DNA of 64,000 nucleotides from Roseobacter denitrificans OCh 114 (GCF_000014045.1 NC_008209.1:3061001-3125000); one strand, 5' to 3'; positions 18,741-29,495 are shown, numbered from the stretch's first letter. Translations and numbers: made by a program. The notes: generated by a model from the sequence alone, not told the origin.

Positions 18741-19909
18741 TCTCTGTCGCTGAGGCGCTGGCGCAGCTGTTTGCGCTGGTGGAAGAGGTTGACAGCGAGA
18801 TCGTACCGCTGCGCAATGCCGCTGGCAGGGTGCTGGCCAGGGACGCCGTCGCGGCGCGCACGCAACCGCCGTTTGCCGCCTCCGCCATGGATGGTTATGC
18901 CCTGCGCGCCAGCGAAGTCGAACCGGACGCCATGTTCAAGGTCATCGGCGAGGCTGCGGCAGGTCATGCGTTTGATGGCCCTGTCGGACCCGGCCAATGC
19001 ACGCGCATTTTCACCGGCGCGCCCGTTCCCGAGGGGGCGGATCAGGTGGTGCTGCAAGAGGATGTCACCCGGCGCGGCGATCTGATCACGCTGGGCCACA
19101 GGGTGGAGGCGAAATCGAACATCCGACCGGCGGGGGGTGATTTTAAAGCCGGCGACACGCTGAAGGCGCCGCGCGTTCTGTCCCCGTCTGATATTGCGCT
19201 TTTGGCTTCGATGAACATCGCCGAGGTGCCGGTCGCGCGCGCGCCCACGGTCGCGATTGTTGCAACGGGCGATGAGCTGGTCGCCCCCGGCGAAGACCCC
19301 GGACCGGATCAGATCATCGCCTCCAACAGCTACGGGCTGGCGGCTTTGCTGGAAAAACACGGCGCACACTGCCGCCTGTTGCCCATCGCACGCGACACCG
19401 AAGAGAGCCTGACCGCGGTGCTTGAACTGGCGTCAACGGCCGATCTTATCATCACCATTGGCGGTGCCTCTGTCGGCGATCATGATCTGGTGGCGCCGGT
19501 GGCCGAGAAAATGGGAATGGAGCGCGCGTTCTACAAAGTGGCAATGCGCCCCGGCAAACCCCTTATGGCGGGGCGGCTTGGGACGTCGGCCCTCGTTGGC
19601 TTGCCCGGAAACCCTGTATCTGCAATGGTTTGCGGGACGATCTTTGTTGTGCCCCTGCTGCGCGCCATGCTCGGGTTGGGACGGGCGGCGGCAACGCGCG
19701 GTCAGCTGCCGCTCGCCCAAGCCCTACCGTCCAACGGGCCGCGCGAACACTACATGCGCGCATGTCGGACGGCGGAAGGGCTGGTCGCCTTTGATCGTCA
19801 GGACAGCTCCTTGTTAAGCATCCTGTCGAACGCGGACGCCTTGCTCGTCAGACCGCCGCACGCGCCCGCGGCACCAATCGGGACTCTGGTCGATTACATT
19901 GATCTGTAA
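18737..19909 (+). CDS. moeA: Molybdopterin molybdenumtransferase
   Basis: A 390-residue enzyme that inserts molybdate into adenylylated molybdopterin. Domain order is the usual one: MoeA N-terminal region ([22 protein letters not shown]), the MoCF-binding domain ([50 protein letters not shown]) and a C-terminal domain IV. ATG at 18737 overlaps the moaC stop (ATGA). The gene ends 69 bases before lexA, which has its own SOS-regulated promoter. Confidence 0.95.
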   Translation: MISVAEALAQLFALVEEVDSEIVPLRNAAGRVLARDAVAARTQPPFAASAMDGYALRASEVEPDAMFKVIGEAAAGHAFDGPVGPGQCTRIFTGAPVPEGADQVVLQEDVTRRGDLITLGHRVEAKSNIRPAGGDFKAGDTLKAPRVLSPSDIALLASMNIAEVPVARAPTVAIVATGDELVAPGEDPGPDQIIASNSYGLAALLEKHGAHCRLLPIARDTEESLTAVLELASTADLIITIGGASVGDHDLVAPVAEKMGMERAFYKVAMRPGKPLMAGRLGTSALVGLPGNPVSAMVCGTIFVVPLLRAMLGLGRAAATRGQLPLAQALPSNGPREHYMRACRTAEGLVAFDRQDSSLLSILSNADALLVRPPHAPAAPIGTLVDYIDL

Positions 19910-19917
19910 AGGTTTTG

Positions 19918-19946
19918 TTGACACAAAACAGGAACATGAATAGAAC
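19918..19946 (+). promoter_or_regulatory. lexA promoter
   Basis: A near-ideal sigma-70 -35 element TTGACA (19918-19923), a 17-base spacer and TAGAAC (19941-19946) as -10. The LexA box covers the -10 region, which suits autorepression. A good ribosome site (CGGAGGA at 19964-19970) precedes the lexA ATG. Confidence 0.6.
19932..19946. promoter_or_regulatory. SOS (LexA) box, alphaproteobacterial type
   Basis: GAACATGAATAGAAC is GAAC-N7-GAAC, the reverse strand of the established alphaproteobacterial LexA site GTTC-N7-GTTC. It lies 33 bases before the lexA start codon and overlaps the predicted -10 element. Confidence 0.85.
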
Positions 19947-19978
19947 AAAAGCACATCAGGCCTCGGAGGACCAAAAAG

Positions 19979-20680
19979 ATGCTCACCAAGAAGCAGTTGG
20001 ATTTGCTGGAATTCATTCATAAACGCGTGCAGCGGGACGGCGTCCCCCCAAGTTTTGACGAGATGAAAGAAGCGCTGGATCTGCGGTCCAAATCCGGCAT
20101 TCACCGGCTGATCACGGCGCTTGAGGAACGCGGCTTTATCCGCCGCCTTGCCCACCGCGCCCGTGCGATCGAGATTGTGAAACTGCCCGAAACGCTTGGC
20201 GGTGCCGCGCGCGGCGGATTTACGCCGCGCGTGATTGAAGGCGACAAACCCGACGCACCATTGCCCGCCGGTGCGCAGGCCGTCAGCAGTGCGGATGCGG
20301 TTGCGCTGCCCCTGGTAGGTCGTATCGCGGCAGGTCTGCCGATCGAGGCGATCAACCAGAATTCTGCCAGCGTGGCGGTGCCGGGGCAGATGCTGTCTGG
20401 CAAGGGCGATCACTATGCACTTGAAGTCAAAGGCGATTCCATGATCGACGCGGGGATCAACGACGGCGACGTGGTGGTGATCCGCGAAACCTCTGTCGCC
20501 GACAATGGCGATATTGTCGTGGCCCTCATCGAAGATCACGAAGCGACGCTGAAACGCTATATGCGCAAGGGCAGCTCCATCGCGCTGGAGGCGGCCAACC
20601 CGGCCTATGAAACGCGGGTATTTACCGAAGACAAGGTCAAGGTGCAGGGCAAATTGGTAGGACTGATCCGCACCTATTGA
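19979..20680 (+). CDS. lexA: LexA repressor of the SOS response
   Basis: A 233-residue repressor with an N-terminal winged helix ([39 protein letters not shown]) and a C-terminal S24 self-cleavage domain. The cleavage bond is Ala118-Gly119 (VGRIAAGLP), the catalytic Ser154 is in [10 protein letters not shown] and Lys192 in ATLKRY. It represses DNA repair genes until RecA-stimulated cleavage. Autoregulation is indicated by the SOS box in its promoter. It ends convergently with comEC, overlapping that gene's last seven bases. Confidence 0.97.
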   Translation: MLTKKQLDLLEFIHKRVQRDGVPPSFDEMKEALDLRSKSGIHRLITALEERGFIRRLAHRARAIEIVKLPETLGGAARGGFTPRVIEGDKPDAPLPAGAQAVSSADAVALPLVGRIAAGLPIEAINQNSASVAVPGQMLSGKGDHYALEVKGDSMIDAGINDGDVVVIRETSVADNGDIVVALIEDHEATLKRYMRKGSSIALEAANPAYETRVFTEDKVKVQGKLVGLIRTY

Positions 20681-22785
20681 CTGCGGTCTTTTGGGGCGCG
20701 CCATCTGGTCCAGAGGCGCGTGCCCGTCAAATCCTTGACCGAGACAAGTCGAAGTCCGGCCTTGTCATGATGAATGGCGACCGCCCCGACGCCGCGCAGG
20801 CGTATCGGATCAAACACATCGCAGTCGAACCCGGTCGGGTTCAGTTCGACCGAGCTGACCACGATGTCCCGCGCGTCACACCCGTCAAAACCCGCCGCTG
20901 CCCGTTTGCCCGACAGATGCACGAGGTGGCCGCCCTCCGGCAGCACGCCGGCGAGGCTTTTATCCCAACGCGCCGCAGCCTCCGCTTGCGCCACCGCTTC
21001 GCCGTCGTTTTCGAGCCAATTGCGTGCAATGAACCCCGCCCCCTTTGCCTTGCTGAGCGCGCGACCGTCTTCGGTCATGAGGCCCACGAGGGTGCCGTTT
21101 TCCGCGATCAACCCAATCGGGCGCACGGTCCCCTGCCAGAGCCAGAACGCCAGCAGCACCGGCACAACACCGATCAGCCGCGCGCGCCCCTGCCACAACA
21201 CCAGCCACAAGAACCCCAGCGCAATCATGGGCAGCACAGCGGCCCCGGGGCCCGCAACGTATGACCGCGCGCCATCAAGGCCCGCCACAAAGCTGCCGAC
21301 CTCAAGGATCCAGCGCAGTCCGACCCCCATGATCCACAGCCCCAGCCAATCCAGCCCGAGCGGTGCAAGACACAGTGCCAGCACCGCAGCCGGCACCACG
21401 ACGCTGCCCATCACCGGGACGGACAGCAGGTTCGCAATCAGACCATAATGTGAGATCGTGTTGAAATGTGCCGCGCCAACGGGTGCCGTGGCCAGTCCGG
21501 AAATACCCGATGCCAGCAGAACGGCCACAACCGGCTGCACCCATTTCGGCCCGATCATGATCTTGTAATCCCGCATGAAGCCAAAGACAGCCACCAGCGC
21601 CGTGGTCGCGGCGAATGACATCTGGAACCCCGGTCCGAGCAAAGCTTCGGGACGCAGGACGAGTACGATGATGGCCGCAATCGCGACGGAACGCAGGCTG
21701 ATCGCGCGCCGGTTCACCATGATGGCACAGAGCGCCACGGCGACCATGACAAAGGCACGCTCGGTCGCGACATTGCCCCCGGACAGGGCGAGATAACCGC
21801 TGGCAACAATCAACGCGCCTCCGGCGGCCAGCTTGCGCGTCGGCCAGCGCAGGGCAATCGGCGGGATCAGGGCCAGAATGCTGCGGATGAGACCAAAGAC
21901 GAAGGCCGTCAAAAGACCCATATGCAGACCCGAAATTGCGAGCAGATGCGCAAGGTTCGATGCCCTGAGATCATCAAGCGCCTGCTGGCTGATGGCGGAT
22001 CGCGCGCCCGTCGTGACCGCCACCGCAAAGCCGCCGGTATCGCCCGGCAGCACGTTCAGGATGTGTTCGGCCGCTGCCATGCGCACCCGGAAAACCGCCA
22101 GCCCGGCGTTGCCCTCGCTCGCCGGGGCAATCGCCAGAATGGGCACGCGCGTGTAGCCAACCGCGCCGAGTTGCATAAACCACGCATGCCGCTGAAAATC
22201 AAAACCGCCCGGTTCAACCGGCCCACCGGGGGGCGACAAATGCCCCGTCGTCATGATGCGCATGCCCGGCGCAGGCGTCACGCTATGGCTTTGATCGCCG
22301 TGCAGCGAGATGCGCACGCGCAGCGGTGTGCGTTCAGGGCGCAGGTTTTCGAGCGTGACCTCATCAAGAGTTATGCGCAGCGCGTCTGAACTGCTGCGGT
22401 CAAGGTTGACCACGCGCCCCTCGATCGGACCGTAGTAGCGCCAGCCCATCACCGGGCCGGACATATCATGGGCGCGGTGCGCGGCGAGTAGAAAGCCCGT
22501 GGCCACGAGGGTCAGCGCAATGGCCAGCGGGCTGAACGCCTCCCCCAGAAACCGCGACAGGATCAACACCAGAACCGCCAGACCAGCAAGGCCTGCAAGA
22601 TGCGCCTGCGCCGGTTCAAAGCGCAGGGAAAAATAAATTCCGATACCCACGGCCAGACAAACCGGTGCCCATTCAAAGAGATACCCGCGCTGATGCAGCA
22701 ATTGTGATCTGATGGCTGCAAGCAGCACCGTCTTGCCCCCGTTCACCGCACTGGATAGACACGGGTTTAGAAATACGCTCCCCAT
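20674..22785 (-). CDS. comEC: ComEC/Rec2 family DNA uptake channel protein
   Basis: A 703-residue polytopic membrane protein. The N-terminal DUF4131/OB-like region is followed by the competence domain, with [18 protein letters not shown] as the family signature and about ten hydrophobic segments. ComEC moves single-stranded DNA across the inner membrane during transformation and gene transfer agent DNA uptake. The C-terminal 150 residues correspond in place to the metallo-beta-lactamase domain of other ComEC proteins, but the HxHxDH zinc motif is absent. No clear ribosome site precedes the ATG at 22785, so a start a little downstream is possible. It is divergent from gltX with a 24-base gap. 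Confidence 0.87.
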   Translation of the reverse strand: MGSVFLNPCLSSAVNGGKTVLLAAIRSQLLHQRGYLFEWAPVCLAVGIGIYFSLRFEPAQAHLAGLAGLAVLVLILSRFLGEAFSPLAIALTLVATGFLLAAHRAHDMSGPVMGWRYYGPIEGRVVNLDRSSSDALRITLDEVTLENLRPERTPLRVRISLHGDQSHSVTPAPGMRIMTTGHLSPPGGPVEPGGFDFQRHAWFMQLGAVGYTRVPILAIAPASEGNAGLAVFRVRMAAAEHILNVLPGDTGGFAVAVTTGARSAISQQALDDLRASNLAHLLAISGLHMGLLTAFVFGLIRSILALIPPIALRWPTRKLAAGGALIVASGYLALSGGNVATERAFVMVAVALCAIMVNRRAISLRSVAIAAIIVLVLRPEALLGPGFQMSFAATTALVAVFGFMRDYKIMIGPKWVQPVVAVLLASGISGLATAPVGAAHFNTISHYGLIANLLSVPVMGSVVVPAAVLALCLAPLGLDWLGLWIMGVGLRWILEVGSFVAGLDGARSYVAGPGAAVLPMIALGFLWLVLWQGRARLIGVVPVLLAFWLWQGTVRPIGLIAENGTLVGLMTEDGRALSKAKGAGFIARNWLENDGEAVAQAEAAARWDKSLAGVLPEGGHLVHLSGKRAAAGFDGCDARDIVVSSVELNPTGFDCDVFDPIRLRGVGAVAIHHDKAGLRLVSVKDLTGTRLWTRWRAPKDRSQ

Positions 22786-22809
22786 GGTTACTGAAAGGTA
22801 AACGCAAGC

Positions 22810-24210
22810 ATGACTGCGCCCGTTGTTACTCGTTTCGCGCCCTCCCCGACTGGGTTTTTACACATTGGCGGGGCGCGCACGGCTCTGTTCAACTGGCTCT
22901 ATGCGCGCGGCAGAGGGGGTAAATTCCTGCTGCGCATCGAGGACACCGACCGCGCGCGCTCAACGCCCGAGGCGACACAGGCCATTCTGGATGGGATGGC
23001 ATGGCTCGGGCTGGATCACGACGGCGATATCGTCAGCCAGTTCGACAACGCCGCGCGTCATGCCGCCGTGGCCATGGAGCTGCTGGCAGCGGGCAAGGCC
23101 TATAAGTGCTTTGCCACGCAAGAAGAGATCAGCGCCTTTCGCGAGGCGGCCCGCGCAGACGGGCGTAGTACGCTGTATCGCTCGCCCTGGCGGGATGCGG
23201 CACAGGAAGCGCATCCCGATGCCCCCTTCGTGATCCGCATAAAGGCACCGCAGGAGGGTGAAACCATCATCCGTGATCAGGTGCAGGGGGATGTTACGAT
23301 CCGCAACGACCAGCTGGACGACATGGTGCTGTTGCGCTCCGATGGCACGCCCGTCTACATGCTGGCCGTTGTCGTCGATGATCACGACATGGGCGTGACG
23401 CATGTGATCCGGGGCGATGATCACCTTAACAATGCCGCACGCCAGATGATGATTTACAACGCCCTCGGCTGGGATGTGCCGGTCTGGGCGCATATCCCGC
23501 TGATCCACGGCCCGGATGGCAAGAAACTCTCCAAACGGCACGGCGCTCTTGGCGCGCAGGAGTATCAGGTCATGGGATACCCTGCGGCGGGCATGCGCAA
23601 TTATCTGGCGCGCCTTGGGTGGAGTCATGGGGATGATGAGTTTTTCACCGATGCGCAGGCCAGAGAATGGTTTGATCTGGATGGAATCGGAAAAAGCCCC
23701 GCACGATTTGACACCAAGAAGCTCGAGAACCTCTGCGGGCAGCATATCGCGGCCTCGCAAGATGCTGCATTGCGGCAGGAAGCGGAGGCATTCCGCGCTG
23801 TTTCAGGCCAGCCGGCGCTGACCGCGTCACAATCACACATGCTTGGAAAAGCCATGTACTGCATCAAAGAACGCGCGAAGACCTTCCCGGAACTCATTGA
23901 CAAGGCTCACTTTGCGCTGACACAGCGGCCAGTCACGCCGGATGCGAAAGCGGCGAAGTCGCTGGATAATGTATCCCGTGGTATACTGAAGGAATTGACG
24001 CCGCAGTTGCAAAATGCTAGCTGGGAGCGAGAAAATCTAGAGGCGATATTGAACGCGTTTGCCCACAGCAAGGACACCAAGTTTGGTAAGCTGGCCGGCC
24101 CTTTGCGCGCTGCCCTGGCCGGGAGATCTGTCACGCCTTCTGTATTTGATATGATGCTGGTTTTGGGTCCGGAAGAGACCTGCGCACGGCTCAACGATGC
24201 TGCTGTTTGA
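22810..24210 (+). CDS. gltX: Glutamyl-tRNA synthetase
   Basis: A 466-residue class I aminoacyl-tRNA synthetase. The HIGH motif appears as [15 protein letters not shown] and the KMSKS motif as [22 protein letters not shown] is also conserved. The C-terminal third is the helical anticodon-binding region. Alphaproteobacteria often have two GltX paralogs, one charging mainly tRNA-Gln for the transamidation path; I cannot say which this is. From about 23,760 on, codon choice looks less GC-rich, with rare codons such as CTA and ATA. It is followed by a short hairpin (GCACC-ACA-GGTGC) at 24,212-24,224 without a clear T-run. Confidence 0.94.
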   Translation: MTAPVVTRFAPSPTGFLHIGGARTALFNWLYARGRGGKFLLRIEDTDRARSTPEATQAILDGMAWLGLDHDGDIVSQFDNAARHAAVAMELLAAGKAYKCFATQEEISAFREAARADGRSTLYRSPWRDAAQEAHPDAPFVIRIKAPQEGETIIRDQVQGDVTIRNDQLDDMVLLRSDGTPVYMLAVVVDDHDMGVTHVIRGDDHLNNAARQMMIYNALGWDVPVWAHIPLIHGPDGKKLSKRHGALGAQEYQVMGYPAAGMRNYLARLGWSHGDDEFFTDAQAREWFDLDGIGKSPARFDTKKLENLCGQHIAASQDAALRQEAEAFRAVSGQPALTASQSHMLGKAMYCIKERAKTFPELIDKAHFALTQRPVTPDAKAAKSLDNVSRGILKELTPQLQNASWERENLEAILNAFAHSKDTKFGKLAGPLRAALAGRSVTPSVFDMMLVLGPEETCARLNDAAV

Positions 24211-24316
24211 CTGCACCACAGGTGCGGTTTCAGCGGTGGATAGAATGGCCTGATCCAAATGCTTCAGGCACCGGGGCGCGACCTGCGACCTGCAATGATG
24301 AATGGAAGGACCACCT

Positions 24317-25612
24317 ATGGCCGAGAGCACAAAATCAGCAACACTGATCATCGACGGCAAGGAAATCGAACTGCCCATCTACAGCCCGACCGCGGGGCCC
24401 GATGTGATCGACATTGGCAAGCTTTACGCACGGGCGGGCGTGTTCACATATGATCCGGGGTTCACTTCGACCGCAAGTTGCGACAGCACGATCACCTTCA
24501 TTGACGGCGGCAAGGGCGAATTGTTGCACCGGGGCTATCCGATTGATCAGCTGGCGGGCAAATCGCACTATCTCGAAGTCTGCTATTTGCTTCTGTACGG
24601 CGAACTGCCGTCTGCCGCGGAACTGGAGAAATTCGAAGGGCTGATCACGCATCACACGATGCTGCATGAGCAGATGCAGAACTTCTTTCGCGGGTTCCGG
24701 CGCGACGCGCATCCAATGGCCATCATGGTCGGCGTGGTCGGCGCGATGTCCGCTTTCTATCATGACAGCACCGATATTTCGGACGCGGACCAGCGCGAGA
24801 TCGCCAGTCACCGCCTGATCGCCAAAATGCCGACAATCGCCGCATGGGCCTATAAATATTCCATCGGGCAACCCTTCATCTATCCGCGCAACGATCTGGA
24901 TTATGCATCGAACTTCCTGCGCATGTGTTTTGCCGTGCCTGCGGAAGACTACGAAGTGAACCCGATTCTGAGCCGTGCGATGGACCGCATCTTTACGCTG
25001 CATGCGGATCATGAGCAGAACGCTTCGACCTCGACCGTGCGGCTGGCCTCTTCCTCCGGCGCCAACCCCTTTGCCTGTATCGCCGCCGGGATTGCCTGCC
25101 TTTGGGGGCCTGCCCATGGCGGTGCCAACCAAGCCTGTCTGGAGATGCTGAAAGAGATTGGCACGCCCGACCGCATCCCGGAATTCATCGCGCGCGCCAA
25201 GGACAAGAATGATCCCTATCGCCTGATGGGTTTTGGCCACCGGGTCTATAAAAACCACGACCCGCGCGCCACGGTGATGAAGCAAAGCGCGGATGAGGTC
25301 CTCGAACTCCTCGGGGTGGATAACAATCCGATCCTGCAGGTCGCAAAAGAGCTCGAAGCGGCGGCACTGGCTGACCCATATTTTGCGGACAAGAAGCTCT
25401 TCCCGAATGTTGATTTCTATTCGGGCATCATTTTGGAAGCGATGGGCTTTCCGACGTCCATGTTCACGCCGATCTTTGCCGTGGCGCGGACAGTAGGGTG
25501 GATTTCTCAGTGGAAAGAGCAGCTTAGCGACCCTCAGCACAAGATTGGGCGGCCACGGCAGCTTTACCTTGGCGAAGTGAACCGCGATTACTCGGACATC
25601 GAAACCCGCTGA
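24317..25612 (+). CDS. gltA: Citrate synthase
   Basis: A 431-residue type II (hexameric, NADH-sensitive type) citrate synthase, which condenses oxaloacetate and acetyl-CoA at the entry of the TCA cycle. Active-site regions [45 protein letters not shown] and [12 protein letters not shown] are all present, giving the catalytic histidines and aspartate. The ATG at 24317 behind GGAAGGACC was chosen; an ATG 15 bases earlier has no ribosome site. A rho-independent terminator follows. Confidence 0.97.
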   Translation: MAESTKSATLIIDGKEIELPIYSPTAGPDVIDIGKLYARAGVFTYDPGFTSTASCDSTITFIDGGKGELLHRGYPIDQLAGKSHYLEVCYLLLYGELPSAAELEKFEGLITHHTMLHEQMQNFFRGFRRDAHPMAIMVGVVGAMSAFYHDSTDISDADQREIASHRLIAKMPTIAAWAYKYSIGQPFIYPRNDLDYASNFLRMCFAVPAEDYEVNPILSRAMDRIFTLHADHEQNASTSTVRLASSSGANPFACIAAGIACLWGPAHGGANQACLEMLKEIGTPDRIPEFIARAKDKNDPYRLMGFGHRVYKNHDPRATVMKQSADEVLELLGVDNNPILQVAKELEAAALADPYFADKKLFPNVDFYSGIILEAMGFPTSMFTPIFAVARTVGWISQWKEQLSDPQHKIGRPRQLYLGEVNRDYSDIETR

Positions 25613-25636
25613 CGCCAGCGATATTGGAAGCATGAG

Positions 25637-25672
25637 ACGGGCTGGGGCGTTTTGCGTTCCGGCCCGTTTTCC
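25637..25672 (+). terminator. Rho-independent terminator after gltA
   Basis: A nine-base stem ACGGGCTGG (25637-25645) pairs with CCGGCCCGT (25659-25667) with one G-U pair, followed by a short T-run (TTTTCC). It starts 25 bases after the gltA stop codon. Confidence 0.65.
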
Positions 25673-25722
25673 ATTGTTCTACACCCGAATCGACGCCTGC
25701 CCCGACCGCTAAAATTTCGCTT

Positions 25723-25812
25723 AAATTTGCGAGATTGTTCACGGCGTCATCGGTCGAATATGGCACTTTTGTGGAATTGTTTCGGCACCTTTCACAATCT
25801 CGGCGCAAATTT
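25723..25812. repeat. Long interrupted inverted repeat between gltA and a small unknown gene
   Basis: AAATTTGCGAGATTGT (25723-25738) recurs inverted as ACAATCTCGGCGCAAATTT (25794-25812) with a three-base insertion. A second pair, CGGCGTCA (25742-25749) and TGACGCCG (25812-25819), overlaps it in a way that would make the two helices mutually exclusive or pseudoknotted. The block lies just upstream of the unknown gene at 25900. Confidence 0.4.
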
Positions 25813-25899
25813 GACGCCGCCGCTTTGACACCTTTATCGTCATGATATGTGGCGTGTCCGCGCCACGAGGACAGCAGTAAAAATCGCGAAGGATACGTG

Positions 25900-26217
25900 G
25901 TGGGAATACAAAAATACCGCGACCACAATTACAGATCAGCCGAACAGCGCATGCGCCACCTCCCCTTTAATCTGACGCCCCCGCCCGGGCCTGAAGGTGC
26001 CGTGATCGCGGCGGCGCAGGGCGCAGCGCACAGCCGGATTGCCGTCTACTACGATCACGCCAGCCCACCGCCCGAAATCACCATTTCGCGCAGTGCCGGG
26101 CTGGTACAAACCGTTTTGGCAGATGGCATCGCTGTGGCGATCGTGGCAGGGGCGAAGGAGCCTGACCTGCACAAGGAAGATGTGGTTCTGATCGCGCGCT
26201 ACACAGCATCCGGGTAA
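25900..26217 (+). CDS. Small protein of unknown function
   Basis: I do not recognise this 105-residue protein. It reads MGIQKYRDHNYRSAEQRMRH at the start, has no signal peptide or membrane segment, and contains a proline patch (LTPPPGPEGA) and a hydrophobic stretch in its C-terminal half (VLADGIAVAIVAGA). The start is taken as GTG at 25900, seven bases after GAAGGA; GTG at 25897 is also possible. Codon use is GC-rich at third positions like neighbouring genes, which supports coding. It ends five bases before the convergent enoyl-CoA hydratase. The upstream 280 bases hold the gltA terminator and a long inverted repeat. Confidence 0.6.
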   Translation: MGIQKYRDHNYRSAEQRMRHLPFNLTPPPGPEGAVIAAAQGAAHSRIAVYYDHASPPPEITISRSAGLVQTVLADGIAVAIVAGAKEPDLHKEDVVLIARYTASG

Positions 26218-26222
26218 GTGGC

Positions 26223-26999
26223 TCAGCGCCCCTCAAAGCGCGCGGCGCGCTTTTCAGTGAAGGCCAGAACGCCTTCCTTGAAGTCACGGGATTTGCCACA
26301 AACGCCCTGCTGGCGCGCCTCCAGTGACAACTGGTCCTCAAAACCATTGTCCCAGCTTGCGCGCAAAACTGACTTGAGCGCAGCATAGGTCGCGGTCGGG
26401 CCTTGCGCCAGATGCGCCGCGCGCGCTCTCCAATGGGCATCAAAGGTATCATCGGCCACCGCTTCCCAGATCATGCCCCAATCATCCGCCTGCTGCGCTG
26501 TGATCCGGTCGGCAAACAGGGCCGCGCCCATCGCCTTTGCCGTGCCCATGGTACGGGGCAACGTATAGGTGCCCCCGGCGTCCGGAATAAGAGCAATGCG
26601 TGAAAACGCCTGCATGAAAAACGCGCTTTGAGTGGCGATCACCACATCGGCGGCAAGGGCGAGGTTTGCACCTGCACCGGCTGCCGCGCCATTCACAGCA
26701 GCAATGGTGGGCACCGGGCATTCGACAATCGCACGGATCAGGGGCGCGTATTCATCGCGCAAGGTCCGCTCTAGATCAAGCTCAGCGGTCCCCGGCCCGT
26801 CGCCAAGGTCCTGCCCGGAGCAAAACGCCGACCCCGCGCCCGTCAAGACCACAACGCGCGCCGTTCTGCCCGCCTGCGTCATGGCGTAAGACAGTTCGGC
26901 CCGCATCTGTGTGCTCAGGGCGTTCATCTTTTCAGGACGGTTCAGTGTGACCACAGCCACACCGTCATCCAGCGCATAGGTCAGCGTTTGATATTCCAT
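26223..26999 (-). CDS. Enoyl-CoA hydratase/isomerase family protein (PaaG-like)
   Basis: A 258-residue crotonase-fold enzyme. The two oxyanion-hole segments are GSAFCSGQDLGDG and NGAAAGAGANLALAADVVIA; SRIALIPDAGGTYTLPRTMG follows, as in the PaaG branch that isomerises ring-epoxide-CoA in phenylacetate breakdown. The family includes hydratases and isomerases, so the substrate is uncertain. The ATG at 26999 is preceded by AAGGAAG; 51 further in-frame bases upstream have no support. It follows ccmH on the same strand with a 70-base gap. No other phenylacetate genes are in the window. Confidence 0.85.
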   Translation of the reverse strand: MEYQTLTYALDDGVAVVTLNRPEKMNALSTQMRAELSYAMTQAGRTARVVVLTGAGSAFCSGQDLGDGPGTAELDLERTLRDEYAPLIRAIVECPVPTIAAVNGAAAGAGANLALAADVVIATQSAFFMQAFSRIALIPDAGGTYTLPRTMGTAKAMGAALFADRITAQQADDWGMIWEAVADDTFDAHWRARAAHLAQGPTATYAALKSVLRASWDNGFEDQLSLEARQQGVCGKSRDFKEGVLAFTEKRAARFEGR

Positions 27000-27069
27000 G
27001 AGACTTCCTTCACTCCGCCTGTGGTGCACCTTTACCGCGTTTGACCACATAGGGAAGTGAAACGAAACG

Positions 27070-27525
27070 TCATTCTTTCAGGATTTCCCTAAGGCGGGCA
27101 GCTTCATCACTGCTCAGTGCGTCCTCTTGCGGCGCGCGCGCCGTATCCCGGCCCCGCAGGTAGAAAAAGCCAACCGTGAGCGCGAGCAGCAGCATGAAGG
27201 GCCCCGCCGCCCAGAGCATCCAGTTCGAGCCGCCAATGGTCGGTTTCAGCAGCACGAATTCACCGTAGCGCGCAACGATGAAATCCACGACTTCCTCGTC
27301 GCTGTCCCCTTCGACCAGCCTGTCGCGCACCAATAGCCGCAGGTCACGCGCGATATTCGCGTGGCTTTCGTCGATGCTCTCGTTTTGACAAACCGGACAC
27401 CGCAGCCCTTTGGAAATCTCGCGCGCGCGCTCCTCCATCACCGGATCGGCCAGTATCTCGTCCGGCTGTACAGCAAGCAACGAGCTGGGCAAAAGCAGCA
27501 GGATGATCAGCAAAACCCGGATCAT
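27070..27525 (-). CDS. ccmH: Cytochrome c-type biogenesis protein CcmH
   Basis: A 151-residue periplasm-facing thiol reductase of the cytochrome c maturation (system I) pathway, which prepares apocytochrome cysteines for haem attachment. It has a signal peptide (MIRVLLIILLLLPSSLLA), the CxxC site in LRCPVCQNESI and a C-terminal membrane segment (MLWAAGPFMLLLALTVGFFYL). This is the short CcmH/CcmL form, without the TPR domain (CcmI). ATG at 27525 overlaps the ccmF stop (ATGA). Confidence 0.94.
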   Translation of the reverse strand: MIRVLLIILLLLPSSLLAVQPDEILADPVMEERAREISKGLRCPVCQNESIDESHANIARDLRLLVRDRLVEGDSDEEVVDFIVARYGEFVLLKPTIGGSNWMLWAAGPFMLLLALTVGFFYLRGRDTARAPQEDALSSDEAARLREILKE

Positions 27526-29495
27526 TCCGCAGGCACCGGTGCGGCGGATTTGTCTTTTCTGCGCGCGCCAGCGGCAACGCGGAAGCGACGGTCAGACAGG
27601 CTGAGCAAACCGCCCAGTGACATCAGGCCACTGCCAATCCAGATCCAGTTGGTGAGCGGCTTGATATAGGTCCGGACCGCCCAGCCCCCGTTAGCCTGCT
27701 CGTCCCCGATGACGACATACACATCGCGGAACAGATCATAGTCAATCGCAGCTTCGGTCGTCGGCATCTGAGCCACCGGATAGATACGCTTTTCCGGTTT
27801 CAGTTGCGCAATCTCGCGACCATCCTGCGCCAGCGTGATATAGCCGGTCGTGGACAGGAAATTCGGACCTTCGTAGTTGCTGACCTTATCCAGCGTGATG
27901 GTATAGCGGCCGACCTCATACGGCTCGCCGAACTGTGCGACCCGGATGTCTTCATATTGCCACGCCATGATTCCACAGACGCCCATCATCGTGACGCCAA
28001 CACCGGCATGTGCGACCATCTTGCCCCAGTCCGCCCGCGGCAGGCGCAAAATACGCGCCCAGCGATCCGGACCGCGGCCCGCGCGTTGGATGAAGTCGAT
28101 GATCGTACCCATCACGATCCACGCCGCAAGAAACAGGCCAATCGGTCCAAGCAGACTGCGGCCCGATTGCATCGCATAGGCCAGACCCCCAATGGCCAGA
28201 GCAAGGACGAACACATAGCGCAGCGGCCTGAGCGCGCGCGCGATATGCGCCCGTTTCCACGGCATGGCCGACCCGATGGGCAGCAGAATGCCAAGGACAA
28301 GCATGAAGGGTGAAAAGGCCATGTTGAAGAAGGGCGGCCCCACGCTGAGCTTGCGGTCAAAGAACATCTCGGCCACGAGCGGCCACATGGTGCCCACGAA
28401 GACAACGAAGCACGACACAGCAAGCAACAGATTGTTCGCAACCAGCGCGCTCTCACGGCTGACGACACCAAAGACGCCCCGCGCCTCCATCGCGCCTGCC
28501 CGGAAGGCAAAGAGGATCAGCGCACCGCCCATAAAAAAGCCCATGATCATCAGGATGAACACACCGCGCTCGGGGTCATTTGCGAAAGCATGGACCGACG
28601 TCAACAGCCCCGAACGGACGATGAATGTGCCGATCAGCGAAAAGCCAAAGGCGAGAATGGCCAGCAGGATGGTCCAGCTTTTCAGGCTTTCGCGCTTTTC
28701 CACCACGATGGCCGAATGCAGCAGAGCAGCAGCCAGCAACCACGGCATGAAGGACGCGTTTTCAACCGGGTCCCAGAACCAGAAACCACCCCAACCCAAT
28801 TCGTAATAGGCCCACCAGGAGCCAAGCGCGATACCAATTGTCAGGAAGACCCAGGCCGCCAGCGTCCAGGGCCGCACCCAGCGGCCCCATGCTGCATCGA
28901 CACGCCCTTCAATCAGAGCGGCAACCGCAAAGCTAAACGCCATGCTGAGGCCAACGTAGCCCAGATACAGGAAAGGTGGATGGAAAGCCAAACCCGGATC
29001 CTGCAACAGCGGATTGAGATCCTGCCCGTCAAAAGGCGGCACCGCGAGGCGGATGAAGGGGTTGGACGTAAAAATAATGAAGGCAAAGAAAGCGACACCA
29101 ATCGCCGCCTGCACACTCAGCACGCGCGCTTTCAATGTCGGCGGCAGGTTCCCGCCAAACCACGCTGCCATGGCCCCGAACAGCGCCACAATCAGCACCC
29201 AAAGCAACATGGACCCTTCGTGGTTGCCCCATGTGCCGCTGATCTTGTAGAGCATCGGCTTCGCCGAATGGCTGTTCAGCGTGACCAGTTGCAGGCTGAA
29301 ATCAGAAACAATAAACGCCCACATCAACGCGCCAAAGGAGAACGCGGTCAGCAAGAACTGTGCGTTTGCGGCAGGTTCTGCGACGGCCATCCAGGATGGC
29401 CATCGTTTGTGGGCACCAATCAGCGGGACGACCGTTTGCACGATGGCCACCATGAAGGCGAGGATGAGGGCGAAGTGTCCGAGTTCTGTAATCAT
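27522..29495 (-). CDS. ccmF: Cytochrome c haem lyase subunit CcmF
   Basis: A 657-residue inner-membrane protein with many transmembrane segments. The WWD haem-handling motif is seen as ELGWGGFWFWDPVENASFMPWL. HEGSMLLWVLIVALFG and FVRSGLLTSVHAF are other conserved parts. With CcmH it attaches haem delivered by CcmE to apocytochromes c. The ATG at 29495 has only a weak ribosome site. Upstream, where ccmE would be expected to adjoin, two phage-type lysis genes are interposed. Confidence 0.95.
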   Translation of the reverse strand: MITELGHFALILAFMVAIVQTVVPLIGAHKRWPSWMAVAEPAANAQFLLTAFSFGALMWAFIVSDFSLQLVTLNSHSAKPMLYKISGTWGNHEGSMLLWVLIVALFGAMAAWFGGNLPPTLKARVLSVQAAIGVAFFAFIIFTSNPFIRLAVPPFDGQDLNPLLQDPGLAFHPPFLYLGYVGLSMAFSFAVAALIEGRVDAAWGRWVRPWTLAAWVFLTIGIALGSWWAYYELGWGGFWFWDPVENASFMPWLLAAALLHSAIVVEKRESLKSWTILLAILAFGFSLIGTFIVRSGLLTSVHAFANDPERGVFILMIMGFFMGGALILFAFRAGAMEARGVFGVVSRESALVANNLLLAVSCFVVFVGTMWPLVAEMFFDRKLSVGPPFFNMAFSPFMLVLGILLPIGSAMPWKRAHIARALRPLRYVFVLALAIGGLAYAMQSGRSLLGPIGLFLAAWIVMGTIIDFIQRAGRGPDRWARILRLPRADWGKMVAHAGVGVTMMGVCGIMAWQYEDIRVAQFGEPYEVGRYTITLDKVSNYEGPNFLSTTGYITLAQDGREIAQLKPEKRIYPVAQMPTTEAAIDYDLFRDVYVVIGDEQANGGWAVRTYIKPLTNWIWIGSGLMSLGGLLSLSDRRFRVAAGARRKDKSAAPVPAE

